Assembly (NCBI RefSeq): GCF_002632755.1
Contig: NZ_NJAK01000001.1
Span: 1,922,001 to 1,986,000, forward strand
Reading direction: 5' to 3'
Origin: Xenorhabdus ishibashii
GTDB taxonomy: Bacteria; Pseudomonadota; Gammaproteobacteria; Enterobacterales; Enterobacteriaceae
DNA length: 64,000 bases
In this document: positions 38,472-48,333 of the stretch, in pieces
Layout: each line of letters starts with the position of its first letter
Numbering within the stretch: the stretch's first letter is position 1
The notes under the pieces: model-generated
Told to the model about the DNA's origin: nothing
Databases searched by the model: none
Seen by the model: only the letters and a program-made list of their open reading frames with translations
Program-made: the position numbers and the translations under genes

Positions 38472-38690
38472 TTACGGACGGAACATCTCTTTAGGCAAAA
38501 TATTAACGGTTCCATGTAGTTCAGACCATACCAACAGAACCTCACTTCGTTCAAGCTGACGTTTTACATCCTGCACTTTTTGTTCGAGTGTTTTTTCCTG
38601 TTCACCGTAATCAGTACCTTCCCGCAGGACAAAACTTTCAATCAAGTTGTGGAGTGTATCGGCTTCCAATTGTTGCCACGGGATAATCAT
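38472..38690 (-). CDS. yheU: UPF0270 protein YheU
   Basis: This is a 72-residue protein ([20 protein letters not shown]) of a small conserved family of unknown function. Its ATG overlaps the stop of the preceding frame by 4 bases. In E. coli it follows yheT, which is reduced to a stub here. Confidence 0.94.
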   Translation of the reverse strand: MIIPWQQLEADTLHNLIESFVLREGTDYGEQEKTLEQKVQDVKRQLERSEVLLVWSELHGTVNILPKEMFRP

Positions 38691-38785
38691 TGTGGTTGCT
38701 CCTGAGAATACTGTAATTCATCATCGGGTAAATTTAGACGTTGCCAATGGGTTATCGTCTGGGATTCATAATGAATTGATTTCAT
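38687..38785 (-). pseudogene. yheT: yheT remnant
   Basis: The 32-codon frame reads MKSIHYESQTITHWQRLNLP then [12 protein letters not shown]. The WQRL.LPD segment matches the N-terminal region of YheT, an alpha/beta hydrolase of more than 300 residues. The stop overlaps yheU as yheT should. An IS5 remnant begins six bases upstream of this fragment, and no further yheT sequence is seen as far as yheS at 45787. The hydrolase is lost. Confidence 0.55.
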
Positions 38786-38790
38786 GATTA

Positions 38791-38865
38791 AGGACTGTTG
38801 ATGTTTTGCGAAGGATTATGACAAGCCTGGACACCCTTTGACCTTGGAAGGTATTCCATTTGGTC
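38791..38865 (+). mobile_element. IS5 remnant, left arm of inverted pair
   Basis: The sequence begins with the IS5 terminal repeat (AGGACTGTTGATGTTTTGCG), then enters transposase codons KPGHPLTLEGIPF, corresponding to KPEHRLTVEGILY of the intact copy at 7796-8557. It matches the reverse complement of 40105-40179 closely. Both arms share the same internal deletion between terminal repeat and transposase. Confidence 0.7.
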
Positions 38866-38960
38866 AGGTGAAAGTATCTGATAAATCAAACGAAATTACT
38901 GCAATTTCCAAACTTTTCGCCTTGCTGGATATTGAAGGTTCCACAATCACCAATAAAACC
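38866..38960 (+). mobile_element. ISAs1-type transposase fragment
   Basis: The plus-strand frame reads GQVKVSDKSNEITAISKLFA then LLDIEGSTIT, the segment of ISAs1-family transposases before the second catalytic Asp. It comes from a different ISAs1 than the copy at 11826-13080. It is only about 30 codons long. Confidence 0.65.
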
Positions 38961-38961
38961 A

Positions 38962-39648
38962 TCAAAATGGCTCATTTTTGGGTATGTATTGATTCCATAA
39001 TGCCTCACCTTCCTTGCCCTCCCAAGGTGGAGTAGTAGGTTTGCCCTTCAACCAAAATTGTATTTTTTGTTGAACCCGATAGAGATGTCTATTTCTATAA
39101 ACCCATCTTAACTCACGCGCAGTGATATCTGACGCGGTGCCCCAAGAACTAGGGTATGCTTTTTTTTGCACTACACATTCCATGTCTATACTATCAAGAA
39201 TAAAGTGCACATGCATATCTTTGGTTATTTCGTCATCGCTTATGGTTATCCAAGATAATCCCCCCTTACATTTTCTACCGAATTGTAACATTGCGTTAGC
39301 ATCTATTTTTTCATCTTCTTTTTCTTCCTTTTCTATGTCCGCCAAAGATTTTTGGGTAGTGCAATATTTAGGATGCTGATCAAGATATGACATAAAGTTA
39401 CTTTGGAAATGCTGTTTTTTCCCCAAGGTCATTCTGTTTTTTTGTTTCTGCCCGCCAATCTTTGTCTCTGCGTCTATTGGAATCACATACTCATCTATTA
39501 TTCGAGGTCGTACTCTGTACTGATTCATTTTTAGTTCAATTAGTTGAAATTCATAATATTCTTTAGTGTATTTAAATCTATCATCCCTTAGCCCATAAAT
39601 AAGATCACTAGGATAAATTTTTTGCCTAAACGGTGCATTGAATGGCAT
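38962..39648 (-). CDS. Hypothetical protein inside the IS5-flanked segment
   Basis: The 228-residue, highly charged, soluble protein has a strong ribosome binding site (AAGGAG) 8 bases before the ATG. It has an acidic stretch (EKEEKEDEKID), then MHVHFILDSIDMECVVQKK, and a Trp-rich C-terminus (WLKGKPTTPPWEGKEGEALW). No signal peptide or membrane helix is seen. The gene is AT-rich and enclosed by inverted IS5 remnants, so it was probably acquired by transfer. I do not recognise the family and assign no function. Confidence 0.6.
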   Translation of the reverse strand: MPFNAPFRQKIYPSDLIYGLRDDRFKYTKEYYEFQLIELKMNQYRVRPRIIDEYVIPIDAETKIGGQKQKNRMTLGKKQHFQSNFMSYLDQHPKYCTTQKSLADIEKEEKEDEKIDANAMLQFGRKCKGGLSWITISDDEITKDMHVHFILDSIDMECVVQKKAYPSSWGTASDITARELRWVYRNRHLYRVQQKIQFWLKGKPTTPPWEGKEGEALWNQYIPKNEPF

Positions 39649-39832
39649 TTTTTTCTCCTTATATTATTATCTTAATTTTTTGATGGTGAGATTTTACTTA
39701 TGTTGGTGTTTTATGCTAAATGAGTGTAATCTTTCCTCTCTCAGTAAGTCTAGTGATTTATTCTTAATAATTTCTGATTGTTTTTATATTCCACTGCCAA
39801 AGGAAGAGAGCCTGCGATACATCGGAATATGA

Positions 39833-40179
39833 CTTCTGAAAGCCTGACTATCGTACTCTTTGTCAGTTATCACAAAGTCCGAAGGGGGAGTGTTTGACTA
39901 AACTTTCAGCATGGACAATATCACGCACTTGTCCCCCGAACAATACTGTCATCAATAAACAGCCATTCCCTATCGGAAAATCATGTAACTATTTGAAAAT
40001 TAGTTGTAAAATCCCTTTCTTTGACCAGGCGTCAAAACGCGAAAAGACACTATTCCATTTGTCGGACTCTGTCGATAAATCACGCCAGAAAATGCTCGTT
40101 CTCATTCGATAAAGAATGCCTTCCAAAGTCAAATGATGTTCAGGCTCGTCATAATCCTTCGCAAAACGTCAACAGTCCT
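39833..40179 (-). mobile_element. IS5 remnant, right arm of inverted pair
   Basis: The sequence aligns with the intact IS5 transposase gene at 8036-8460, with point changes, internal gaps and no usable frame. It ends at 40179 in the IS5 terminal repeat, which is the inverted copy of 38791-38822 (31 of 32 positions). Bases 39649-39832 before it hold nothing I can assign. Confidence 0.75.
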
Positions 40180-40260
40180 ATTATCTTGTATATGAAATAA
40201 CATACTGTTATCTTTCTTGAAAAGAAATGTCAACTAACTGGGTGGGAGGGGAATCTACCC

Positions 40261-40866
40261 ATGACTTTAAGCCTGATATTCTCGCTTAGTATATTTATGT
40301 TTATTTCCGCTATTACACCGGGACCAAACAATTTGTTACTGACATCATCGGGAGCTAATTTTGGTATTCGCCGCTCTATCCCGCTTTGTCTGGGCATTAT
40401 TCTGGGAATGCAGACAATTTTGCTGCTGTCTGCGTTTGGTGTTGCGGCGTTATTATTGATTTATCCTGCAATACATATGGGGCTGAAAATACTCGGATGC
40501 CTGTATTTATTATGGCTAGCCTGGAAAACAGCCACTTCGCATTATCAGCGGTTGGACACTACAACATCGTCAGGAAAGCCAATCAAAATTTATCAAGGTT
40601 GGTTATTGCAGTTCTTGAATCCCAAAACATGGTTGATGGGATTGGGAGCAATCAGTAGTTACAGTCTGGCTGGAGAGCTATATAACCATTCCATTTTTGT
40701 TATCAGTGTCGTGATGTTAATCATCAATACTCTTGCTGGTGTAATCTGGCTTGTTCTTGGTTCGCTGATTGGTCAGTTACTGAAAAGCCGCCGCGCGTGG
40801 TTCACATTCAATATCGCAATGGGGGGCCTGACTGCCGCTTGTGTGCCTTTAATTTGGTTTGGCTGA
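40261..40866 (+). CDS. LysE/RhtB-family amino acid exporter
   Basis: The 201-residue protein has about six membrane helices and the family signature near the N-terminus (SAITPGPNNLLLTSSGANFG). LysE/RhtB proteins export amino acids or their derivatives; the substrate cannot be told. GGGAGGGGAA lies ahead of the ATG. It converges with murP, with one base between the stops, and lies within the insertion that separates yheS from yheU. Confidence 0.88.
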   Translation: MTLSLIFSLSIFMFISAITPGPNNLLLTSSGANFGIRRSIPLCLGIILGMQTILLLSAFGVAALLLIYPAIHMGLKILGCLYLLWLAWKTATSHYQRLDTTTSSGKPIKIYQGWLLQFLNPKTWLMGLGAISSYSLAGELYNHSIFVISVVMLIINTLAGVIWLVLGSLIGQLLKSRRAWFTFNIAMGGLTAACVPLIWFG

Positions 40867-40867
40867 G

Positions 40868-42334
40868 CTAACTCAAATCGATATTTTTGCTCCCGAAGAG
40901 TAGCGTTAGCGTGAAGCCAGCGATATAAGAGACGATTAACCCGACTCCATATATTGCCATGCCCGTGAAGATGCCGTTGTTGGATGTCATCAGTGGCAGG
41001 GCAACCAGCCCGGAAGGGCCGAAAACGCTATTCAATCCGACAGGCCATCCCCACCAAGCAATCAGGCCGATAAAAAAACCACCTACGGCACCGCCGAGAC
41101 AGGCGGTGACAAAAGGTTTGACGCGGGGAAGTGTGACGCCATAGATCAAGGGTTCGCCAATTCCCAGTAAACCTGGGATGATGGCGCCTTTGATCTGAGT
41201 GCGCAGCAAAGCACCTTTTTGGGCTTTGATGTATAACGCCAGTGCGGAGCCTACTTGCCCCGCTCCTGCCATCGCCAGAATGGGAAAAAGGGAATTAAAT
41301 CCTTGTGCTTCCATCAAAGCAAAGTAGACGGGAACAAAGCCCTGATGCACACCAAACATCACGGCGATTAAGAATAGCCCTGCCAAGATGGCTGTACCGA
41401 ACGGGTTGCCATTCAAATTCACGAACAGCCATGACATCACGGTAAACAGATAGCTTCCGACAGGCATAATGACGATAAATGTGACAGCGCCCATAATCAG
41501 TAGGGTGATCGTGGAAGTCAGGATCATATCCAGATCTGATGGCATGATTTTGCGGATCTGCTTTTCCACCCAGGCTCCGAGAATACAGGCAATCAGTATT
41601 CCTATAATATTGCCTCGAGGGTCAATGGCGAAGCCAAAAAAATGACTGATACCAGAGTAAAAACCACTGGTAGCTTCGGCGTTATAACCCAGCACAAATA
41701 GAGAAGCAATGATGGCTCCGTTAACCCCAGATCCTCCAAATGCCTTTTGTGCATTGTAGCCAATCAAGATACCCAAGAAACTGAACATGCCTTTGCTGAA
41801 AATTTTCATATAGCCAACCATCTCAACCAATATAGCGTTGGGATGAGTGGCTTCTTTAATAAAAACTTGTTCCAACAGAGTAGCAAAGCCCAATAACAGG
41901 CCAACGGCAATAAACCCTGGGATCAGGGGAGTGAAGATAGTAGCAAATTTAGCCAGAAATTTATGGACTGAACTAGTTTGTTTTTCTTTGAGATATTTTT
42001 TGTTAGAGGTGGCGATATCTTTTAGCGTGTCAGAATGGGGTTTAGCAGAGGGAAGTTCAGACTCATAGGGATGGCGTGTATCACTTAACAGTGTTTTCAT
42101 TATCTCTGCTGCTGTTTGGGCTTTGCCGGGGCCAAGGACAATTTGAAGTTGGTCATCGGTCTCTATGACACCCAAAACACCAATAACCTTCTTCAACCTG
42201 AATATATCGGCAAGTGAATCATCTCGTAGAGTTAACCGCAAGCGAGTCATGCAATTACCACAGCGTACAACATTACCTGCCCCGCCAATGGCGTTGAGTA
42301 TTTCAGCCAATATTTCCTGACGAATTCTAGCCAT
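40868..42334 (-). CDS. murP: PTS N-acetylmuramic acid transporter, EIIBC component MurP
   Basis: The protein has 488 residues. The EIIB domain comes first, with the phospho-cysteine in [13 protein letters not shown] (Cys28), then a linker and the EIIC membrane domain ([35 protein letters not shown]). MurP imports and phosphorylates MurNAc; it has no EIIA domain and borrows the glucose EIIA (Crr). It is downstream of murQ with 29 bases between, so the two form an operon. Confidence 0.93.
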   Translation of the reverse strand: MARIRQEILAEILNAIGGAGNVVRCGNCMTRLRLTLRDDSLADIFRLKKVIGVLGVIETDDQLQIVLGPGKAQTAAEIMKTLLSDTRHPYESELPSAKPHSDTLKDIATSNKKYLKEKQTSSVHKFLAKFATIFTPLIPGFIAVGLLLGFATLLEQVFIKEATHPNAILVEMVGYMKIFSKGMFSFLGILIGYNAQKAFGGSGVNGAIIASLFVLGYNAEATSGFYSGISHFFGFAIDPRGNIIGILIACILGAWVEKQIRKIMPSDLDMILTSTITLLIMGAVTFIVIMPVGSYLFTVMSWLFVNLNGNPFGTAILAGLFLIAVMFGVHQGFVPVYFALMEAQGFNSLFPILAMAGAGQVGSALALYIKAQKGALLRTQIKGAIIPGLLGIGEPLIYGVTLPRVKPFVTACLGGAVGGFFIGLIAWWGWPVGLNSVFGPSGLVALPLMTSNNGIFTGMAIYGVGLIVSYIAGFTLTLLFGSKNIDLS

Positions 42335-42363
42335 TGATACCCCCCCTTCTAAAGAGGCAAAGA

Positions 42364-43272
42364 TTATCGGTTTGTTGAGATAGCAGGCCGGATAAGCCCT
42401 TGGTGTTCAGCCAGTAATGCTTTAGCTTCTTCGGCACTGACGCCCGATAAAATCATGACGATGGCGGTTTTGCAATGACCACCACAGGTGTTTAAGGCAT
42501 GTTCTGCCATTTCTCTGCTGCACTCAGTGGCAGCCATGACAATATTCTTCTGGCGTTCAATTAATTTGGCATTGGTAGCTTCTACGTCAACCATCAAATT
42601 ACCATATACCTTGCCAATACGGATCATGGCGCCTGTTGTGATCATATTCAGTATCAATTTTTGTGCTGTTCCTGCCTTCATGCGGGATGATCCTGTTATC
42701 ACCTCTGGCCCCACGACGGGCGTGATGGCAATATCAGCTAATTGCACCATTGGGCTGTATGGATTGCAACTGATACAGGTGACAGTAGCACCCACTGATT
42801 TGGCATATTCCATTGCACCTAATACATAAGGTGTTCGGCCACTGGCGGCGATCCCTACCAGCACATCTCTTGGGTTAAAGTGTAGAGCCTTAAGATCTTC
42901 TGTACCTAATTGCCGATTATCTTCTGCATTTTCGACAGCTTTCAGAATGGCTTGATGCCCTCCGGCAATTAAGCCGATTACCTGCTCTGGTTTTGTACCA
43001 TAAGTTGGTGGGCATTCACTGGCATCCAGGATACCTAAGCGCCCAGATGTGCCGGCTCCACTATAGATTAAGCGCCCCCCCTGACGAAATGCCTCGGCAA
43101 CTTTATCAACCACATTGGCAATTTGAGGTAGTGTTTTTTCAACAGCAATAGCCACTTTTTTATCTTCATCATTGATGACGCGCAGCATATCGAGAGTTGA
43201 AAGCTGGTCAATGTGGGTACTGGCGGGGTTACGACTCTCTGTTATCATATTGCTCAAGTCGATTTTCATCAT
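42364..43272 (-). CDS. murQ: N-acetylmuramic acid 6-phosphate etherase MurQ
   Basis: The 302-residue SIS-domain lyase contains [20 protein letters not shown], with the catalytic Glu in SECPP, and [16 protein letters not shown]. It cleaves the D-lactyl ether of MurNAc-6-phosphate to give GlcNAc-6-phosphate in cell-wall recycling. The start is ATG 43272 or the adjacent ATG 43269. No murR regulator is seen nearby; the LysR gene at 44559 points away. Confidence 0.95.
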   Translation of the reverse strand: MMKIDLSNMITESRNPASTHIDQLSTLDMLRVINDEDKKVAIAVEKTLPQIANVVDKVAEAFRQGGRLIYSGAGTSGRLGILDASECPPTYGTKPEQVIGLIAGGHQAILKAVENAEDNRQLGTEDLKALHFNPRDVLVGIAASGRTPYVLGAMEYAKSVGATVTCISCNPYSPMVQLADIAITPVVGPEVITGSSRMKAGTAQKLILNMITTGAMIRIGKVYGNLMVDVEATNAKLIERQKNIVMAATECSREMAEHALNTCGGHCKTAIVMILSGVSAEEAKALLAEHQGLIRPAISTNR

Positions 43273-44558
43273 TTTTCTGCCATATTTTATTGAAACTAAG
43301 AAGTGATTTATGTGCGTCAGATTATCTTACTGAGCATTTAATATAAAATATACTCAAAATAGATTAAAAAAACCATGAGGCAATTTGATGTCTATTACTC
43401 ACATAAATTAATTATTTTCACTTCGGTTATCGTTAAATTTTTTCAATAAAGTCGTCTGGAAAAATAATTAAATTACTTTTTTTTATCACATGATAGTAAT
43501 TTTTTATTATGCATAATGGTCAAAAATTCTCTAATGTATGTTAAGCGTAAGTAAACATTGTTTTTTATATTGGTTAAAGTGTGGGGTTTTAAATTTATGA
43601 TTAATAAATTCATAATCTGCTTTTTAACTCCAAATTTGCAGGCTATAACAGTGATAATCGCCATTTCCTTTTCTATGCTCTTTGACATATTCTGATTTAT
43701 GGCAATAACGACAGTTAACGTCAAATTTAGCCCGATAAAAATCAAAATACTTTATCCATAAAATGACCTATCAATACAGAATATTCCGATATAAAAAAGA
43801 TCAAAAACTTGTTAAGAATAAGCATGTATTATCACTAGAAACATAATGTAAAGCCTGCCATTGCTATATTGCTATTTTTTGATATCACATTTATGAGCGG
43901 AATTTTTTACTCGTTTTATGATGGTTGTTATCACTATTGTTGTATTTAATTTAACACTTTAAATCAATCTCATTATTAACACGTAATAAGAGTAAATATT
44001 AAAATGACCAGAAAAGTAAAACATATATGCGTTATTAGTAATATAGTGAGTGTGAACGAACTGCTATTTATTACGTTATACGAGTAAACCAGGTGTATAT
44101 ACTTTTATATATTTTTTGTTAATTGTATTTTTCACTCAATAAGCTCGTAGTGTTATATATTGGATTTCATGGTCTTTGGTATTTTCTTTAGCAGATCATC
44201 AATGGGTAAAGTTTGTGATTTTATGGCTTGATGTTCAGTATCCAGATCAGTTTTAAATCTCAATTATATTAATAATATTGTAGTTTAAAAAATGAAATAG
44301 AGTGTTAAACACTATTAACAACAAGAGAGTGTTTATTTTGTTAAAATAGTTAGTTACTTATGAAATTGTTTTTTAATGAAACTAAATCATAATAATAATA
44401 AATTTTTTGCGAATTTGATTCTTATTAACTAACATTTTATTAGTTAACATTTTGACCATTTGACCTGATAAAACCTTTGGCAAAACACTAAGTTAAAATG
44501 CTATCACCATGAATCTGTAATGTTTTGTAGTTATTTAACAATCATTGGGCTAAAGAAC
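43273..44558. other. AT-rich gene-poor stretch upstream of murQ and the LysR gene
   Basis: Apart from the IS1 insA remnant at 43624-43731 I find no supported gene in these 1286 bases. They contain many A/T runs and must hold the murQ promoter at the left and the LysR gene promoter at the right. Such composition is typical of H-NS-bound horizontally acquired DNA, which is inference. Confidence 0.5.
43624..43731 (-). pseudogene. IS1 insA remnant
   Basis: On the minus strand the frame reads AKFDVNCRYCHKSEYVKEHR then KGNGDY before a stop. It resembles IS1 InsA (AKVDVVCRYCHKTE) with the paired zinc cysteines kept. The ATG has changed and the second half is missing. Confidence 0.65.
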
Positions 44559-45452
44559 ATGGATATACGCAATCTTGAAGCTTTTATCATTTTGGCTGAA
44601 ACTCTTAATTATCATAAGGCTTCTAAGAGGCTTTATCTTTCTCAGCCCGCTTTGACGAAGAAAATCCACGGGCTGGAAGATATTCTTGGTGCATCACTAT
44701 TTACAAGGGGACCAAGTGGAACAAGGTTGACAGATTTTGGGCAGAAGACATTGGAAAATGCCCGGAAGTTTTTAATTCACTATGAACACTTCAAAAGTCA
44801 GGTTCATTTCGATTCAAAAGAGGATAAGATCAGGCATTTATACGTCGGCTCTTGTTTTCCTATCCATAATTATTCTCAAATAGAGAAGCAGATTGTGGAA
44901 AAGAAAGGGAATGTTGTGCTGTCATTGGTGACTGGACTGTCAATTGAACAGCAGATAAGTTTACTGAATGCAGGGATGCTACATATTGCAGTGATGCCAC
45001 TATCATCTATTAGCGCTCAGTTAGAACCTAAAAAGGTGTTTACCGAAAAGTTGGTTTATATCTTTAAGAAAGGGAGTTATCTGGTATCTAAATTTAGAGC
45101 AGTTTTAAGTAAGCTTGGAAATGGAGTTACTCCGACAGATTCATCAGAAAAAAAAGAGGTGGTTGAGTTAACAGATTATTTTAATGTTTTTCCTATTTAT
45201 ACTGGTAACGATATGCATTTGCTATTAAAAACAAATGATATCATGTTGATAATAAAGATGATTGCAAAAAATAGTGCCTATACATGTGTACCCAAACGCA
45301 TTATTAGCTCTATTCCTGAATACTATATGAATTCTTTAGAAGTTGTTGAAACAGATAAAAAAATTGACCTTGGTGTGGTATGGGCAAAATCCATAGATGA
45401 GGCTTTGATTGAGGATGCTGAAAACTTTTCTACCTTAGTTGCTAATGTATGA
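44559..45452 (+). CDS. LysR-family transcriptional regulator
   Basis: The protein has 297 residues from ATG 44559; the frame is open 13 codons earlier. The N-terminal winged helix-turn-helix reads MDIRNLEAFIILAETLNYHK and LYLSQPALTKKIHGLEDILG; the C-terminal part is a divergent substrate-binding domain. The target and effector are unknown. It is AT-rich like the flanking DNA and has no obvious divergently transcribed target, as murQ is over 1.2 kb away. Confidence 0.85.
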   Translation: MDIRNLEAFIILAETLNYHKASKRLYLSQPALTKKIHGLEDILGASLFTRGPSGTRLTDFGQKTLENARKFLIHYEHFKSQVHFDSKEDKIRHLYVGSCFPIHNYSQIEKQIVEKKGNVVLSLVTGLSIEQQISLLNAGMLHIAVMPLSSISAQLEPKKVFTEKLVYIFKKGSYLVSKFRAVLSKLGNGVTPTDSSEKKEVVELTDYFNVFPIYTGNDMHLLLKTNDIMLIIKMIAKNSAYTCVPKRIISSIPEYYMNSLEVVETDKKIDLGVVWAKSIDEALIEDAENFSTLVANV

Positions 45453-45730
45453 CTCAGTGATTATTGTTTGTTTTATATAGCGAGTTTTCATTTGGTCTCT
45501 TATGATAAGAGAAATTGAGAGTAACTTGTAAAAATGTTCTCAGTAAGGAGCACAAAATGAGAATGAGCTTCTTAAGCATCTCTAATTATAAATAATCTTC
45601 TACATAATAGATGACTTATTATTTTTTACTGCGAGTATTTTAGTTGTTTGCAAGCAATTTTATATTTTTGCTTTGTAAACAGGGATCTCTATTTTCAGTA
45701 CTGAATAAATGATGGGATAAGGGAAGGAAA

Positions 45731-45762
45731 TAATCGGGTATTGAATGACAATACCCGATTAT
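45731..45762 (-). terminator. Terminator-like hairpin after yheS
   Basis: AATCGGGTATT (45732-45742) pairs perfectly with AATACCCGATT (45750-45760). It stands 25 bases beyond the yheS stop. The other bases between the LysR gene and yheS show only a 12-residue reading frame with a ribosome binding site (45557-45595), noted under findings. Confidence 0.7.
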
Positions 45763-45786
45763 CCCCACAAGCTTACACCTGAAAAA

Positions 45787-47736
45787 TTAACTGATTTCTT
45801 GACTTACATTAAATAATGTTGTCATTTTTTCGAGCTGTTCCTGAATATCTAACCATTCCATTTCAGTATCTTCCAGTTTGGATTTTATTTTCGTCTGCTG
45901 ATGCAGACATTCAGCTAGCTCAGTTTTACGAGCATTATCGTAAAGTGTGTTGTCTGACAGCTTTTCTTCTAATTCCAGCAACACCGCATCCAGTTTTTCC
46001 ATCTGTTTTTCAAGGGCTGCAAGCTGCTTGCGCAATGGCTGCGTTTGATTACGGAATTCAGCTTCACGCCGTTTTTGATCTTTACGCTCTTGGGCACTGT
46101 AATTTTGAGTACTATTCGCTGAAGATTCGGTCTCTGATTTTTCCTGTCCATCCCGCATTTGTTGGCGTTGTAGTTCAGTTAGCCATTGTTGGTAATCTTC
46201 TAAATCGCCTTTAAAAAGTTCTACTTTGCCATCATGCACCAGATAAAGTTCATCTGTTGTAGAGCGCAGTAAGTGTCTGTCATGCGAGACGACGACCAAA
46301 GCGCCTTCGAAATCAATAAGTGCTTCAGTCAATGCTTGTCTCATGTCGAGATCAAGGTGGTTGGTCGGTTCGTCAAGCAGAAGGAGGTTAGGACGCTGCC
46401 AGACAATCAGAGCCAGCACTAAACGCGCTTTTTCACCACCGGAAAAACGTCCGCTTGGATCGGTCACTTGATCGCCTTTGAAGCCAAATCCTCCCAGATA
46501 ATCCCGAAGCTGTTGCTCTGTTTCTTGGGGAGCGATGCGGGCTAAATGTTGTAATGGAGATTCATCTGCCCGTAGGTATTCCAATTGGTGCTGCGCGAAG
46601 TAACCCAACTTAATGCCTTTCGATAAGGCAATTTCTCCTTGCTGAGGTGCAAGCTCGCCTGCCAGCAATTTGATCAACGTGGATTTACCCGCACCATTGC
46701 GACCTAGCAGACCAATCCGTGAACCTGGCACCAGATTTAATTTGATAGAATTCAACACTGTTTTTTCACCATAGCCGGCACTGACTTTATCCATATTTAA
46801 GAGTGGATTTGGCAGGTTGTCCGGCTGGCGGAAACTGAAATGGAAAGGGTTATCAACATGAGCGGGAGCGATAAGCTCCATGCGCTCCAGCATTTTGATG
46901 CGGCTTTGTGCTTGTTTCGCTTTAGAGGCTTTAGCACGGAAGCGGTCAATATAGCTCTGCAAATGAGCAACTTTTTCCTGTTGGCTTTGGTATAGTGCTT
47001 GTTGCTGGGCAAGTTTGGCCACACGTTGCCGTTCGAAGGAAGAATAGTTGCCGGTATAGTCGTATAGATCCTGCTGCTCAATGTGTAGAATTTTATCGAT
47101 GATTGGATCGAGAAAATCGCGATCGTGGGAAATGAGGATCAGGGTGCTGGTATAACTCTTCAACCATTTTTCGAGCCAGATAACCGCGTCCAAATCAAGG
47201 TGGTTGGTCGGTTCGTCGAGTAATAGCAGATCAGAGCGGCATATTAGTGCTTGTGCCAGATTGAGGCGCATACGCCAGCCACCAGAGAACGAACTTACAG
47301 GTTGCTCTAGCTGAGTCTGGGAAAAACCTAATCCATGCAGCAGACTCGCGGCTCTGGCGCGGATTGTCCACGCCTGAATAGTATCAAGCAAGCCATGAAG
47401 ATGAGCGATGGCGTGACCGTCATTTTGTTCGTTGGCTATTTTGAGTTTTTGTTCCAGTTGCCGAAATTCACGGTCACCATCGATTACATATTCCAACGCT
47501 GACGTTTCCAGGGCTGGGGTTTCTTGATTAACCCAGGCCAGTGCCCAGTTGTTGGGGAATGTGACAGAACCGCTTTCAGCCTGAAGTTCATCTTTCAGTA
47601 ATGCAAGCAGGGTAGATTTACCACAGCCATTTTTGCCAACTAATCCTACTTTTTGTCCAGGATTGATGGTTGCGTTGGCGTTATCCAGCAGGACGCGAAT
47701 GCCACGACGGATTTGCAGTGAAGAGAAAACAATCAT
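45787..47736 (-). CDS. yheS: ABC-F ATPase YheS
   Basis: The 649-residue protein has two ABC ATPase domains in one chain, each with Walker A (GLVGKNGCGKST; GLLGRNGAGKST), signature (SSFSGGWRMRL; RFSGGEKARL) and Walker B (LLLLDEPTNHLDL). It has no membrane helix, the ABC-F arm linker lies between the domains and the C-terminus is a coiled coil. ABC-F proteins act at the ribosome. In E. coli yheT and yheU follow; here they are 7 kb away. Confidence 0.94.
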   Translation of the reverse strand: MIVFSSLQIRRGIRVLLDNANATINPGQKVGLVGKNGCGKSTLLALLKDELQAESGSVTFPNNWALAWVNQETPALETSALEYVIDGDREFRQLEQKLKIANEQNDGHAIAHLHGLLDTIQAWTIRARAASLLHGLGFSQTQLEQPVSSFSGGWRMRLNLAQALICRSDLLLLDEPTNHLDLDAVIWLEKWLKSYTSTLILISHDRDFLDPIIDKILHIEQQDLYDYTGNYSSFERQRVAKLAQQQALYQSQQEKVAHLQSYIDRFRAKASKAKQAQSRIKMLERMELIAPAHVDNPFHFSFRQPDNLPNPLLNMDKVSAGYGEKTVLNSIKLNLVPGSRIGLLGRNGAGKSTLIKLLAGELAPQQGEIALSKGIKLGYFAQHQLEYLRADESPLQHLARIAPQETEQQLRDYLGGFGFKGDQVTDPSGRFSGGEKARLVLALIVWQRPNLLLLDEPTNHLDLDMRQALTEALIDFEGALVVVSHDRHLLRSTTDELYLVHDGKVELFKGDLEDYQQWLTELQRQQMRDGQEKSETESSANSTQNYSAQERKDQKRREAEFRNQTQPLRKQLAALEKQMEKLDAVLLELEEKLSDNTLYDNARKTELAECLHQQTKIKSKLEDTEMEWLDIQEQLEKMTTLFNVSQEIS

Positions 47737-47986
47737 AGATGTCGTCTATATATAATGTGTTAAGTTAATTAATAGTTAAATTTATATATCCTTCATCTTT
47801 CAAGTTGCTGCTTTGTTGACTGCGTTCCCCATACCAATCGTATATTGATATGCATAGTGATCGTTGATGCGTATAGTGATCGATGTGCCGCAATTTGAAA
47901 TCTATTGGGTATATGTGTTCAATTTTAAGTGCTTGGTATGCATGGTAGCGGAAAATAGGTGTTCTGACACGTTTTAGGGGGGAATT

Positions 47987-48190
47987 ATGTCAATCAGTCG
48001 TAAGCGTTTTATTGCGGGAGCGATTTGCCCAAAATGCCAATCACAGGATACGTTGGCTATGTGGCAGGAGAATAAGGTTGATGTTGTTGAGTGTGTCCAT
48101 TGTGGTCATATACAGAGGCAGACGGATGAAACTGTCACATCTCATATCAGAGAGCAGGAACAGGTCATTGGGATCTTTACACCGCAGTAA
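47987..48190 (+). CDS. yheV: YheV family putative zinc-ribbon protein
   Basis: This 67-residue protein has two CxxC pairs (CPKCQSQDT and CVHCGH). Its function is unknown. GGGGGAATT precedes the ATG. In E. coli the potassium-efflux genes kefB and kefG lie between yheV and yheS; they are absent here. Confidence 0.92.
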   Translation: MSISRKRFIAGAICPKCQSQDTLAMWQENKVDVVECVHCGHIQRQTDETVTSHIREQEQVIGIFTPQ

Positions 48191-48333
48191 TTCAATGTAC
48201 GTACAACGAATTATGGATAAATTTTACCATTGCCTAGGTACAGCAACGTAGAATTCCGTTACAATTAACCGCATTTTTTGAGCAGTAAAAATTTTCCCTC
48301 ACGGATTTTTCCCTCGGGTATGTAGGAGTTGTC

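Noticed and set aside
43473..43745. 90-codon minus-strand frame upstream of murQ
   Set aside because: In another frame the same bases encode an InsA zinc-finger remnant of IS1; this frame has no ribosome binding site or recognisable product.
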